Positions 32,584-41,736 are shown, counted from the stretch's first letter. The stretch: 64,000 nucleotides of DNA from Chitinophagaceae bacterium (GCA_023957575.1 JAMLGU010000001.1:744001-808000), one strand, 5' to 3'. A program made the numbers and translations. The notes: generated from the letters alone by a model not told the origin.

Positions 32584-34701
32584 TTACTTTAAAAGTTGAT
32601 ATGCCAACAAGCCTAATAGATATGCCAACCCTGTCATATAAATTACCTGAATAATTGGCCATTTCCAGGTGCCGGTTTCTCTTTTTACAATAACTAATGT
32701 ACTCATACATTGCATGGCAAAAACATAGAAAATCATCAGCGAAATACCGGTGGCTAATGTAAATATTTTGGTGCCATCACTAAAAGTAGCTGCTCTCATT
32801 TTTTCACGAAGCGCTACGTTTTCTTTCCCATCATCCTGTACACTGTAGAGGGTTGCCATAGTTCCCACAAATACTTCTCTGGCTGCAAAAGATGTAATGA
32901 GGGCTATTCCAATCTTCCAGTCGTAACCTAAAGGACGAATGGCGGGTTCAATGGCTTTTCCCATGATGCCTGCAAATGAATTTTCTAATTTGGCAGCAGC
33001 ATATTGTTCTTCTACTAATGTAGTGTCGGCATTAGGTTTTGACAGCTCGATCATGTATGTATTATGCGCTTCTTCCATTCTTTTTTTGGGCCCAAATGAA
33101 CTCAAAAACCATAGCACCAAGCTGATTATCATAATGATTTTACCGGCCTCCACCACAAATATTTTTGCTTTTTCCACCATGGTATGCAAGGCGTTTCTCC
33201 AGCGCGGCGCCCGATACATGGGAAGCTCAAGAATAAAGAAACTTTTTTCCTTAATATGGATAAACCATTTGGCTACATAAGAAACTATAAGCGCAAAGAC
33301 CAGCCCCAGCATGTATAAGCCCATCATTACCAAACCCTGAATGCTGATAAAGCCTAAGAAATAGTTGTTAGGTATAACCAGTCCGATCAAAATAATATAA
33401 ACCGGCAACCTTGCAGAGCAGCTCATTAATGGAGTAATAAGGATGGTGAGTAGTCTTTCTTTTTTGTTCTCTATGTTGCGGGTACTCATTATGGCGGGTA
33501 CCGCACAGGCAAACCCACTGATCATAGGCATTACGCTTTTACCGTTTAATCCTACGCTACGCATAATTCTGTCTGTAAGAAAACTAATACGTGCCATGTA
33601 GCCGGTATCTTCCAGCAGGGTTATCAACCCAAACAATATCATTATCTGGGGAATAAAAATGATGATTCCGCCAAGGCCGGCAATAACCCCGTTGATAAGC
33701 AGATCGGTAAAGTAATTATTGGGCAGCGCCTCGCTCAACCAGCCACTGAATGCGGCAGTACCCCATTCAATCCAATCCATCGGATAAGAAGCAAACAAAA
33801 ATATGCTTTGAAACAGCAGGAACAATACCAGCAACAAAATAATATATCCCCAAAACCTGTGTAAGAATATATTATCCAATCTTTCCGTAATAATTGACCT
33901 TTTGTTGGGGTCTGGAAAACTTACGGCCTGGTTCATAATCTGGCCGATGCGATTGTATCGCTGCAATATTTCTTCTGCCTGTGTTTTGGTATGGTTAAAG
34001 TTGTTATCAATTTCTGCTTGTTCTATCTTCTGTTGCACCTGATCGGGCAGGTTAAAAGTTTCGTGCTTTATCAGGTAATGGATAGCTTCGTAATCGCTAA
34101 TGCCCGGTACGGTACTTTTTACCGCGTCGATAGCCTGGGGGGCCAATGCATTTACATCTATAAAATTTCTAACTGTCGGCTTGTACAAAGGCCCCGAAAC
34201 CAGTTCGATTGCTTTTTTAAGATGGTCAATGCCCTTGTTTTTTCGGGGGTTCACAGCTACTACCGGCACACCCAATTCGCGTTCCAGTTCTTTAGTGTTG
34301 ACATGGATTCCTTTTTTTCTCGCCAGGTCAATCATTGTAAGCGCAATGACCATTGGTCGCTTGAGGTCAATAATCTGAGTGCAAAACAGAAGATTTCGTT
34401 TGAGGCTGCTGGCATCTGCCACTGCAATAATCACATCAGCTTTTATGGCTTCATCCTGGTTTAACACTACTTTGTAAGATACTTCTTCATCCATCCTGCG
34501 TGGATAAAGGCTATAAGACCCCGGCAGATCTATTATATCGGCCGTTTTATGCCCAATATGGGTGGACCCTGTTTTTTTATCAATAGTAACGCCCGGAAAA
34601 TTGCCTACTTTTTGTTTGAGGCCGGTGAGGCTGTTGAAAAGTGAACTTTTTCCACTGTTGGGGTTGCCCACTAATGCGATATGTAAATTTTCTGCTTTCA
34701 A
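32584..34701 (-). CDS. feoB: Ferrous iron transporter FeoB
   Basis: FeoB is the inner-membrane Fe(II) transporter with an N-terminal GTPase. The 705-residue product shows G1 GNPNSGKSSLF, the G2/G3 region NFPGVTIDKKTG and DLPGSYSLYP, the G4-like TMIDLARKKG, and then Gate-type membrane domains (GGIIIFIPQIMILFGLITLL; GKSVMPMISGFACAVPAIMS). No FeoA domain is fused and no feoA gene is adjacent. The start appears to be TTG at 34701: no upstream in-frame ATG fits, AAGGAT precedes it, and a TAATTTTG box lies 13 nt upstream. The helical lipoprotein gene follows. Confidence 0.96.
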   Translation of the reverse strand: MKAENLHIALVGNPNSGKSSLFNSLTGLKQKVGNFPGVTIDKKTGSTHIGHKTADIIDLPGSYSLYPRRMDEEVSYKVVLNQDEAIKADVIIAVADASSLKRNLLFCTQIIDLKRPMVIALTMIDLARKKGIHVNTKELERELGVPVVAVNPRKNKGIDHLKKAIELVSGPLYKPTVRNFIDVNALAPQAIDAVKSTVPGISDYEAIHYLIKHETFNLPDQVQQKIEQAEIDNNFNHTKTQAEEILQRYNRIGQIMNQAVSFPDPNKRSIITERLDNIFLHRFWGYIILLLVLFLLFQSIFLFASYPMDWIEWGTAAFSGWLSEALPNNYFTDLLINGVIAGLGGIIIFIPQIMILFGLITLLEDTGYMARISFLTDRIMRSVGLNGKSVMPMISGFACAVPAIMSTRNIENKKERLLTILITPLMSCSARLPVYIILIGLVIPNNYFLGFISIQGLVMMGLYMLGLVFALIVSYVAKWFIHIKEKSFFILELPMYRAPRWRNALHTMVEKAKIFVVEAGKIIMIISLVLWFLSSFGPKKRMEEAHNTYMIELSKPNADTTLVEEQYAAAKLENSFAGIMGKAIEPAIRPLGYDWKIGIALITSFAAREVFVGTMATLYSVQDDGKENVALREKMRAATFSDGTKIFTLATGISLMIFYVFAMQCMSTLVIVKRETGTWKWPIIQVIYMTGLAYLLGLLAYQLLK

Positions 34702-34714
34702 ATCCTTTGGCCGG

Positions 34715-34722
34715 CAAAATTA
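34715..34722 (-). promoter_or_regulatory. Putative -7 box of feoB
   Basis: The minus strand reads TAATTTTG, matching TAnnTTTG, with 13 nt to the TTG start of feoB. The short leader supports that start. Confidence 0.5.
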
Positions 34723-35070
34723 AGGTTGTAGAATATCAAACGTTTACGAAAAGCGGAGTTTCTGTCAAAACTTCATGTTCTTTTTGAAATACCGTTTCCA
34801 AATGATTAAATTATCTGATACCTTTACAGAAATCAGACTTTTTTAAAACATTCGGATTTTAATTTGGTTTAAAAATGGAGATAAAGTTACAAACCTGAAA
34901 TTTTATGTAAGGGTTAATTTTAAATTAAGTACCTGAGTCAGTTTTTTTAAAAAACTTGTTAATTGTTTTACCACACAAGTTATATTTTGAAATTGGCATA
35001 ATTTTACCTGAAATATCAAAAAAACTCATTAATTAAAATATATTGATAATATTGGTTTAAATATTTGATA
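34723..35070. other. AT-rich gap between feoB and the M28 peptidase gene
   Basis: About 350 very AT-rich bases lie between the divergent genes feoB and the M28 peptidase. No gene, RNA or clear dyad is visible. It presumably carries regulatory sites for feoB, but I cannot point to a convincing Fur box. Confidence 0.55.
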
Positions 35071-36696
35071 ATGAATAAAATAATACATTGTTTTACAATT
35101 CTTGCCGTAATATTTTTTGGTCAAAATGTACCGGCTCAGGAAAGTACCCTGGAGCGCAATTTGAAAAAGCATATCTCTTTTTTGGCCGATGACAAGCTGG
35201 AAGGAAGGAGAGCAGGTACAGTGGGTGAGCAAAAAGCAATGGTTTATATTGCCGGACAGTTCAAAAAATCCGGCTTACGGCCAAAGGGAGTAAAAGAGTA
35301 TTTGCAACCCTTTGAAATAAATGAAGGAAAAAGAATGGGCGATGGCGCTTATTTGCAAATCGGTGATAAAAAACTGATTTCCGGACAGGATTATTTTATG
35401 CTTCCTTACAGTGGTACAAGAACATTCGATTTTATCTATACGAATCAAAGTACAACAAAAAATCACTTGTTTGTGAGTATAGATTCAATTTTGACACAAG
35501 CAAACTCAAATCCACATTTTGATGCCACAGAAGCGTTGTATAAAAAAGCATTAGATGCGGAGCAAAATGGCGCATCTGCAATATTTTTTTACAATTCCAC
35601 CAATCAGGATGATTTGCGATTTAACAAAAGAGATAAATCCGCACCTTTAAAAATACCTGTAGTTTACCTGAATGGCAATACTTATAAACATTACGTTGAC
35701 CTTGTCGGCCAAACAAAAATTAAAGGTAAAGCCGAAATAGTAAATGATATCAGAACCGGCCATAACGTGGTGGGTTATATTGATAACAAAGCAAAACATA
35801 CGGTGATATTGGGCGCCCATTTTGACCATCTGGGTTATGGCGAAGACGGTAATTCGATGCTGAGAACCGGTGAACGACTTATTCATAACGGCGCAGATGA
35901 TAATGCAAGCGGCACTGCTGCACTGATAGAACTGGCATCCTTGCTGAAAAAATCGAATTTTAAAAATAACAACTATCTGTTTATTGCTTTTTCCGGCGAA
36001 GAATTAGGTTTGTACGGTTCAAAGTATTTTGTAGAAAACCCTACCATTGATTTAAACAAAGTCAATTATATGATTAATATGGACATGGTAGGCCGGCTGA
36101 ATGACAGTACCAAAACGCTCACTATAGGCGGCTATGGCACTTCGCCATCATGGTCGCAGGTAATTAAAGAGAACAGTAAAAACGGGTTTAGCATAAAAAT
36201 TGATTCCAGTGGCTCAGGACCGAGCGACCACACCTCCTTTTACAGGAAGGATATTCCCGTGCTTTTTTATTTTACGGGTTTGCATCATGATTATCATAAG
36301 CCTTCAGATGATTATGATAAAATAAATTATAAGGGAGAAGCATTAATTATTCAAAATATTTACGATGTGGTGAAACAATTAAACAACAGCCCGAAACTTG
36401 CTTTCCTGAAAACCAGAGAGGTACAGGTTTCTACCACATCGTTTAAAGTAACAATGGGCATCATGCCCGATTATACCTTTAGTGGCGAGGGGGTAAAAGC
36501 CGATGGGGTTACTGATGGCAGGCCTGCAGCAAAGGCCGGTATTAAAGGAGGCGATATAGTTTTGGGGCTCGGAGATTATCCGATACATGATATGGAAAGC
36601 TACATGAAAGCTTTAAACAAGTTTAAAAAAGGAGATACGACCACCGTAAAATTCAAAAGAGGTGATGAAATAATGAAAGCAGAAATTACTTTTTAA
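35071..36696 (+). CDS. Secreted M28-family metallopeptidase with PDZ domain
   Basis: This is a zinc aminopeptidase of 541 residues from the ATG at 35071 (a TTG two codons earlier is less likely). It has a signal peptide ending near NVPAQ, a protease-associated insert, and the M28 metal ligands in LGAHFDHLG, GADDNASGTAAL, SGEELGLYG, NMDMVGRL and HHDYHKPSDDYD. A C-terminal PDZ domain (about 455-541) contains ADGVTDGRPAAKAGIKGGD. It probably degrades peptides in the periplasm or outside. It leads a run of three same-strand genes with gaps of 7 and 10 bp. Confidence 0.94.
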   Translation: MNKIIHCFTILAVIFFGQNVPAQESTLERNLKKHISFLADDKLEGRRAGTVGEQKAMVYIAGQFKKSGLRPKGVKEYLQPFEINEGKRMGDGAYLQIGDKKLISGQDYFMLPYSGTRTFDFIYTNQSTTKNHLFVSIDSILTQANSNPHFDATEALYKKALDAEQNGASAIFFYNSTNQDDLRFNKRDKSAPLKIPVVYLNGNTYKHYVDLVGQTKIKGKAEIVNDIRTGHNVVGYIDNKAKHTVILGAHFDHLGYGEDGNSMLRTGERLIHNGADDNASGTAALIELASLLKKSNFKNNNYLFIAFSGEELGLYGSKYFVENPTIDLNKVNYMINMDMVGRLNDSTKTLTIGGYGTSPSWSQVIKENSKNGFSIKIDSSGSGPSDHTSFYRKDIPVLFYFTGLHHDYHKPSDDYDKINYKGEALIIQNIYDVVKQLNNSPKLAFLKTREVQVSTTSFKVTMGIMPDYTFSGEGVKADGVTDGRPAAKAGIKGGDIVLGLGDYPIHDMESYMKALNKFKKGDTTTVKFKRGDEIMKAEITF

Positions 36697-36703
36697 AAAA
36701 ACT

Positions 36704-37147
36704 ATGGTTTTACAAAAAAGTGCATTAGACATACAAAAGATTACAGAGGAGTTTTTTGAAGATACTAAATTACTGGGAATCGTAACCACAGTAAAAGACT
36801 ATCGTTTTTGCTGGCACCTAAACAATATGCTGGGTATGGATTTCAGAGTAAATCATGAAATAGAAATTCAGCTGAATCGGAAAAAAAGGACCTATTTTTT
36901 TTCGGTATATGAATATAAGGAGCCGGCAAGCACATTGGTGCATTATTTGTATAACAATTTATGGGATGGCGAGTATTTGCTGCCCGAGTTTAAACATCTC
37001 GATTTTTTATGGTTGATGAAAAATGATACTGTAACAGATGAATATCTCAATCACCTGATCTCGTTGCTTAAAAGTATTCCTGACGTGCAGTTGGTAACCG
37101 AGCTAAACAATGAAAAAATAAAGAACAAAGAATATCTGATTTTTTAA
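36704..37147 (+). CDS. IPExxxVDY family protein
   Basis: This 147-residue cytosolic protein appears to belong to the Bacteroidota-specific IPExxxVDY family. Typical parts are KLLGIVTTVKDYRFCWHLN at the start, DFLWLMKND, and the C-terminal IPDVQLVTELN, which is a variant of the name-giving motif. Function is unknown; in other genomes such genes often stand beside pyruvate kinase, which is not present here. It lies in a short same-strand group between the M28 peptidase and the pterin dehydratase, 10 bp from the latter. Confidence 0.78.
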   Translation: MVLQKSALDIQKITEEFFEDTKLLGIVTTVKDYRFCWHLNNMLGMDFRVNHEIEIQLNRKKRTYFFSVYEYKEPASTLVHYLYNNLWDGEYLLPEFKHLDFLWLMKNDTVTDEYLNHLISLLKSIPDVQLVTELNNEKIKNKEYLIF

Positions 37148-37157
37148 ATAAACGTAA

Positions 37158-37391
37158 ATGTGGGAAACAAATAACAATCAGCTCTATAGGAAATTTAAGT
37201 TTAAAAACTTCAGCGAAGCATTTGCTTTTATGGTTCGTGTGGCCATTGAAGCAGAAAAGGCGGATCATCATCCAAGATGGTGCAATGAATACAGCACTGT
37301 AGAAATATGGTTGTGTACACACGAGGCGGGAAATGTCATTACAGATAAAGATTACACCCTTGCTAAAAGGATTGATGAATTGACAGGGTGA
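37158..37391 (+). CDS. 4a-hydroxytetrahydrobiopterin dehydratase
   Basis: This 77-residue pterin-4-alpha-carbinolamine dehydratase is recognised by the motif EKADHHPRWCNEYSTVEIWL followed by THEAG. The histidine pair and Trp form the active site that dehydrates the carbinolamine produced by aromatic amino-acid hydroxylases. It is shorter than the usual 95-110 because the N terminus is trimmed to one helix and strand (LYRKFKFKNFSEAFAFM). No phenylalanine hydroxylase gene is in the window. It is the last of three closely spaced genes. Confidence 0.88.
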   Translation: MWETNNNQLYRKFKFKNFSEAFAFMVRVAIEAEKADHHPRWCNEYSTVEIWLCTHEAGNVITDKDYTLAKRIDELTG

Positions 37392-37436
37392 GCCCGAGGT
37401 TTATAGACTGATAACTTTTTTTTAAATTGGTTAAGT

Positions 37437-37844
37437 TTATTTGGCGTGATTAACTCTTTCTTTCTTTGATTTATAGTAAAAAAGACTGAGTACATAACCA
37501 AATAATGCTCCGGAAAGGTCTGCCACCACGTCAAACCAATCGAAAGAACGATTGGGTATAAAATCTTCCTGAATAAATTCAATAATCAACCCATATACAG
37601 AAGCCAGAAAAGAAACAAACAGAAATGCCTGCAGTGGATTGATATCCCATTTTTTACTATAAAATAACCCCCTGCAAACCAAAAACACCAAAACTGCAAA
37701 CATTACAAAGTGCACAATTTTATCAAAATAGATTCCTGAAAGCCAGTTTTCCTGGGGAAACGAAGAACCTGGCAGTACCAATAATATTGTGATTAGTATA
37801 AACCATATAATAGCAGGAATGATTCCTTTTAATCCGTTTTTCAT
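37437..37844 (-). CDS. VanZ-like membrane protein
   Basis: This 135-residue protein has four transmembrane helices with the VanZ-family pattern: FDKIVHFVMFAVLVFLVCRG in helix 2, LIIEFIQEDFIPNRSFDWFD before helix 4, and VVADLSGALFGYVLS. VanZ of the glycopeptide-resistance cluster gives low-level teicoplanin resistance; the wider family has no fixed function. Its start codon directly abuts the stop of the upstream ABC ATPase gene, and both follow lpxA, so the three form one operon. A link to envelope assembly is an inference from that context. Confidence 0.85.
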   Translation of the reverse strand: MKNGLKGIIPAIIWFILITILLVLPGSSFPQENWLSGIYFDKIVHFVMFAVLVFLVCRGLFYSKKWDINPLQAFLFVSFLASVYGLIIEFIQEDFIPNRSFDWFDVVADLSGALFGYVLSLFYYKSKKERVNHAK

Positions 37845-38468
37845 TTAACGCTGTTTATAGTCCATAATATTGAGCATGTTATTACAAAAACTGTATTCTG
37901 TTTTGTCATTGCTGCTCACCACTACGGTTCTGTTTTTACAAAATTGTTCTATCAATCGGTTGTATAGTTCAATACCTGCTGCATCCAGATTGGTGCATGG
38001 CTCGTCCAATAATACCAATGCAGTATCCGAAAAAACACACTGAGCCAGTTTCACCCTTTGTTTCATACCGCTTGAGAATTGATTAATTCGTTTATTTTTT
38101 GATGTTTCCAACCCGATTTCACTAATAATAGTATCCGAATTTATAGTTTTCAAGAAAGGTTTAAATGACTGATGAAATTCCAGAAATTCTGTTAAGGTCA
38201 TTTCTTCTACCGGCTCGAGATAGGGCGCACAAAGCGCTACATGTTTATATACTTTATCATCGGGTATCTCATTATCGTTGATAAACCATTCGGATTTACC
38301 GTCATTCAATTGAATTGCACTACTCAAAACCTGAAGCAACGTACTCTTTCCCGAACCGTTGGGGCCAATGATTGCATAAGATTTTTTGGCAGAGAAGGTA
38401 TAGGTTAAATGGTGAAAGATCCAATCTTTATTATACCGTTTACCTGCATTAATCAATTGAATCGTCAT
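37845..38468 (-). CDS. ABC transporter ATP-binding protein without partner permease
   Basis: This is a single nucleotide-binding domain of 207 residues from the ATG at 38468. It has Walker A GPNGSGKSTLLQVL, a signature reading FSSGMKQRVKLAQ, and Walker B LVLLDEPCTNLDAAG. A longer reading from 38549 would run into lpxA and lacks family support, so the start inside the last 20 bp of lpxA is preferred. That overlap implies translational coupling to lpxA. No permease gene is adjacent; the neighbouring VanZ-like gene is the only membrane protein in the operon. Confidence 0.9.
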   Translation of the reverse strand: MTIQLINAGKRYNKDWIFHHLTYTFSAKKSYAIIGPNGSGKSTLLQVLSSAIQLNDGKSEWFINDNEIPDDKVYKHVALCAPYLEPVEEMTLTEFLEFHQSFKPFLKTINSDTIISEIGLETSKNKRINQFSSGMKQRVKLAQCVFSDTALVLLDEPCTNLDAAGIELYNRLIEQFCKNRTVVVSSNDKTEYSFCNNMLNIMDYKQR

Positions 38469-39255
38469 CTCCGTTTCCTTTTGTAAAGCGTTTGATAATG
38501 CCTCTAGAACTTTCCTGAATAAAAGTGAGTATTTCATCGCGCTCATCACTTACCGCAAACTCCTCTTCCAGAAACTGAACAGCCTGCGACACATTCAATC
38601 CTTTATTATACAAAATACGATAAATGTCGAGAATATGATTGATTTTTTCTACTGAATAGCCTCTTCTTTTTAGTCCTACCGAATTGATGCCTGCATAGCT
38701 TAAGGGTTGTCTGGCAGCTTTTATAAACGGAGGCACATCTTTACTTACCAGCGAGCCTCCACTGATAAAAGCATGCGACCCGATTTTTACAAATTGGTGT
38801 ACGGCGCACACACCGCCAAAACCTACATAATCGCCAATTGTTACATGTCCTGCTATCTGGGTGCTGTTACTAAGTGTGCAATAATCACCAATAATACAGT
38901 CGTGTCCGATATGGCTGTATGCCAGAATCCAGCAACCTTTGCCCACAGAGGTTTTCATTCTGTCGCTGGTACCGCGATGAATGGTTACAAACTCGCGAAT
39001 AACACAATCATCTCCAATTTCCACTGTTGTTTTTTCACCAACAAATTTTTTATCTTGTGGCTCCGAGCCGATTACGGCGCCAGGAAAGATTTTACAGTTT
39101 TTACCGATTCTTACCCCGTCAAAAATGGTTACATTTGACCCAATCCAGGTGCCTTCGCCGATCTCCACATCAGGGTGAATAACCGTAAACGGATCAATTT
39201 TCACATTTGTAGCCACTTTGGCATCAGGGTGTACGTATGAATTATAATGTATCAT
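38449..39255 (-). CDS. lpxA: Acyl-ACP--UDP-N-acetylglucosamine O-acyltransferase
   Basis: LpxA performs the first step of lipid A synthesis in the cytosol. The 268-residue product is a left-handed beta-helix of hexapeptide repeats (HPDVEIGEGTWIGSNVTIF, IGKNCKIFPGAVIGSEPQD), with the active-site region YSHIGHDCIIGDYCTLSN and the C-terminal helical part after KDVPPFIKAARQPLSYAGIN. Length is normal. It is the first gene of the operon lpxA, ABC ATPase, VanZ-like; lpxD, lpxC and fabZ, often upstream in this phylum, are not adjacent here. A TACCTTTG box lies 37 nt upstream. Confidence 0.96.
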   Translation of the reverse strand: MIHYNSYVHPDAKVATNVKIDPFTVIHPDVEIGEGTWIGSNVTIFDGVRIGKNCKIFPGAVIGSEPQDKKFVGEKTTVEIGDDCVIREFVTIHRGTSDRMKTSVGKGCWILAYSHIGHDCIIGDYCTLSNSTQIAGHVTIGDYVGFGGVCAVHQFVKIGSHAFISGGSLVSKDVPPFIKAARQPLSYAGINSVGLKRRGYSVEKINHILDIYRILYNKGLNVSQAVQFLEEEFAVSDERDEILTFIQESSRGIIKRFTKGNGDDDSID

Positions 39256-39292
39256 TGTTTTGATGATCGGGTATAAAATTCCAAATTGTCTG

Positions 39293-39300
39293 CAAAGGTA
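39293..39300 (-). promoter_or_regulatory. Putative -7 box of the lpxA operon
   Basis: The minus strand reads TACCTTTG followed by CAG, matching TAnnTTTG, 37 nt upstream of the lpxA ATG. Confidence 0.6.
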
Positions 39301-39401
39301 GTTATTCGGCTACATTGAATTAAAAAATTTTATAAAGGTATAAAAATCAATTAGTTATAGTCATTAAAAATCACTATCACCTGTTTTTCAACAAGTAGCC
39401 C

Positions 39402-39409
39402 TATTTTTG
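39402..39409 (+). promoter_or_regulatory. Putative -7 box of the AraC-family gene
   Basis: TATTTTTG matches TAnnTTTG, 46 nt upstream of the AraC-family ATG. The region between this and the lpxA promoter box holds no other recognisable feature. Confidence 0.5.
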
Positions 39410-39455
39410 CGTTTATTGTACAGTTGATTTTATTGAAAATGGTGTTTCACAGGTG

Positions 39456-40349
39456 ATGAAGATTTTAAAAAACTTACAGGAAATAACAAAAAAGGAACAA
39501 AAGATTCCCGGAGCTATACATTATCACATAAAAAGGCTTGAAAGAGAGCAAACTATGTTGATAGAGGACAAGGGTATCATTAGATATGAATATAATAAAA
39601 AATGCCCTGATGAAAACTACCTTGAATTAAAATTTTGCATTACCGGAAATGTTTATTGCAGCGAACAAAATTGTTCCAAATGCAGTTTGGGAAATTCCAG
39701 ACTTTGTGATGACAGTACGCCTTCTTTTGATGTTCTTACTATTAAATATTTCGCTTCGCAGTTGTCTCAGTTTATCAAACACCGAACAACCGAAAACCCT
39801 TCGGCAGATTCTCTATTGATGTTTGACAAAAAATCTTCTTTTGAAAAGGAGATACCCATCTGTTGTAAAATCAGGTCAGTAATTGAAGGATTATTAAGTC
39901 ATAAATATTCGGGGAGTCTGGAAAATATTTTCGTAAATGCGCAATTGCAGATGTTATTGCTGCTTTGTATGGATTGCCTTGCTTCCAGTAGTGAGGGTGA
40001 GGAGCTGTCGTGTAAGTTCCTGACCAATGATTTTGATAAAGAAAAAATCATAAAAGCCCGCGAGGTACTTTTGAAACACATCGGCGATCCTATTACCATA
40101 AAAGATTTAAGTAAAAAAGTGGCCATGAATGAGTGCTACCTCAAAAAAGGTTTCAAAGAAATGTATGGTACCACTATTTTTGAGTTTTATCAAAATCAGC
40201 GAATGGAACATGCCAAGTATCTGCTTTATGAAAAAGGTCTTAGTGTAACCGACGTTTCTGCATTATTGGGTTATTCGTCCATCTCACATTTTAGCACCGC
40301 CTTTAAAAAACAAACAGGGCTGAAGCCCTGTGAATTACTGTTAAGATAA
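39456..40349 (+). CDS. AraC family regulator with a cysteine cluster
   Basis: This 297-residue regulator starts at the ATG at 39456 (a GTG one codon earlier is possible). The C-terminal third has the two helix-turn-helix motifs of the AraC family (ITIKDLSKKVAMNECYLKKG and LSVTDVSALLGYSSISHFST), ending FKKQTGLKPCELL. The N-terminal part has a cysteine cluster at residues 68, 73, 76 and 84 (C-x4-C-x2-C-x7-C), a spacing suited to metal or Fe-S binding or redox sensing. The signal and targets are unknown; the only tail-to-tail neighbour is a DUF6580 membrane protein. Confidence 0.9.
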   Translation: MKILKNLQEITKKEQKIPGAIHYHIKRLEREQTMLIEDKGIIRYEYNKKCPDENYLELKFCITGNVYCSEQNCSKCSLGNSRLCDDSTPSFDVLTIKYFASQLSQFIKHRTTENPSADSLLMFDKKSSFEKEIPICCKIRSVIEGLLSHKYSGSLENIFVNAQLQMLLLLCMDCLASSSEGEELSCKFLTNDFDKEKIIKAREVLLKHIGDPITIKDLSKKVAMNECYLKKGFKEMYGTTIFEFYQNQRMEHAKYLLYEKGLSVTDVSALLGYSSISHFSTAFKKQTGLKPCELLLR

Positions 40350-40364
40350 TATGTTGTTTGTGTA

Positions 40365-40937
40365 TTATGCGCTTTTCAGAACCGGTAAACGTTTTTGAGC
40401 AAGTGCATAAGTGCCAAATATCAAACCACTGTAAAACAAATCACCAATAAAACTTCCAAAGAAAAGCTGGTTGCCAAAGGTATTGTAAAACGGAAGTGCT
40501 CTCAGGTAGGTCATTCCTAATGTAAGCGCGGGTTCGTATTCAATAGCACCGTGAACCCGACTGGCTACCCATACGCCAAAGTTGGAAATAATCCAGAAAA
40601 TAGTAGAACCGGCAATAGTGAAACCAAGTACTTTAACCGCTTTAGGTTGATGCATGTTGGCTCCCAATAACACTACCAGCAGCATGGAACCATATACGAA
40701 AAATTGAGAAATACCGTAAAATCCTTGCTGCCCCATTAGCTGGAAAAGTAAGTCGGACACAAAATAAGCGCCAATAGGAATGAGGTAAGCTTTCCAGTTT
40801 TGCTTAAACATGGCGCCGCCAAACAAAGAAATTGCTACAAGAGGAGAAAAGTTGAGTGGGTGTGGCATTATTCTGCTCATGGCAGCGATTAAAATGATTG
40901 CCACTACTACTCCAAATTTTACGCTTATTTTTTTCAT
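40365..40937 (-). CDS. DUF6580 family membrane protein
   Basis: This 190-residue integral membrane protein has about five or six hydrophobic segments. The opening SRIMPHPLNFSPLVAISLFG, then FKQNWKAYLIPIGAYFVSDL, fits DUF6580. The general layout resembles substrate-binding S components of ECF transporters, but no ECF ATPase or T component is nearby, so transport is only a guess. It is convergent with the AraC-family gene (15 bp between stop codons) and follows ruvA on the same strand by about 118 bp. Confidence 0.8.
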   Translation of the reverse strand: MKKISVKFGVVVAIILIAAMSRIMPHPLNFSPLVAISLFGGAMFKQNWKAYLIPIGAYFVSDLLFQLMGQQGFYGISQFFVYGSMLLVVLLGANMHQPKAVKVLGFTIAGSTIFWIISNFGVWVASRVHGAIEYEPALTLGMTYLRALPFYNTFGNQLFFGSFIGDLFYSGLIFGTYALAQKRLPVLKSA

Positions 40938-41055
40938 TTCGGGTAAATGTTTTTTGAAATTAAAGTACGAAATTAGTAAATTTTGTATTTGAATAGCCTA
41001 AAAAATTATCCAGAGGAGTTAAAATGATTGCTACACATAAAATTTGGGTTCGAAC

Positions 41056-41637
41056 TTATATCCCTTTCAAAACCTTTTTTATCAAATCTTCCAAAGAAAT
41101 CTGAGGTTCCGATTGCAAAATTTTGTTCACCGCCTGATCTGCCTGAATTTTATTGATACCTAAAGCTGTAAGTGCGTTCATGGCATCTGCTTTTAGGGAA
41201 ATATTTTTATCGACAGGCAGAGAAATTTCAGTAGTCTGTTTCCCGAGTTTGTCTCTCAGTTCCAAAACTACTCTTTCGGCGGTTTTTTTGCCGATTCCTT
41301 TTATTTTTTCAAATGCGTTGCTGTTGTTGGTAAGGATGTTATTGACAATTTCTTCCGGTTTCATGTAAGAAAGTATAAGTCGGGCAGTGCCAGCGCCAAT
41401 GCCCGAAACACTGATCAGGGAAACAAACAAATTCTTTTCACTAACATCTGCAAAACCGTAAAGAAGGTGTGCATCTTCCTTAATTAATAAATGAGTAAAG
41501 AGCAAGCCACTTTCAAGAGATTGAATTTGAGAATAGGTGTTGAGGCTGATGTTTACATCGTAGCCCACGCCGTTTACATCTACTATTACTGATGACGGGG
41601 TTTTACTATTGAAGTTTCCTTTTAAATAGGCAATCAT
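41056..41637 (-). CDS. ruvA: Holliday junction branch migration protein RuvA
   Basis: RuvA tetramers bind Holliday junctions and load the RuvB motor. The 193-residue product starts at MIAYLKGNFNSK (ATG at 41637), the universal RuvA start; a longer reading from 41709 adds 24 unrelated residues that run into the fabH promoter region. Visible parts are the OB fold (VIVDVNGVGYDVNIS), two helix-hairpin-helix motifs (LISVSGIGAGTARLIL and IKGIGKKTAERVVLELRDKL), and the C-terminal RuvB-binding domain (ALTALGINKIQADQAV). No ruvB or ruvC is adjacent. Confidence 0.95.
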   Translation of the reverse strand: MIAYLKGNFNSKTPSSVIVDVNGVGYDVNISLNTYSQIQSLESGLLFTHLLIKEDAHLLYGFADVSEKNLFVSLISVSGIGAGTARLILSYMKPEEIVNNILTNNSNAFEKIKGIGKKTAERVVLELRDKLGKQTTEISLPVDKNISLKADAMNALTALGINKIQADQAVNKILQSEPQISLEDLIKKVLKGI

Positions 41638-41703
41638 AGGTGCGAAAATAACAATTACCTGATAATTATTAACACTTGATTTTATGCTAACAACTGTTTG
41701 GAA

Positions 41704-41736
41704 TTGCATAATATCATTATAATACTCCTAACTTTG
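41704..41736 (+). promoter_or_regulatory. Putative promoter of fabH
   Basis: TAACTTTG at 41729-41736 matches TAnnTTTG, with a TTG at 41704-41706, 22 bp upstream, as a candidate -33 element. The fabH ATG follows 22 nt after the box. Confidence 0.55.

Noticed and set aside
41040..41062. GGTTCGAA sequence resembling a tRNA T-loop
   Set aside because: The flanking bases do not form the five-pair T stem and no acceptor or anticodon arms can be found around it.
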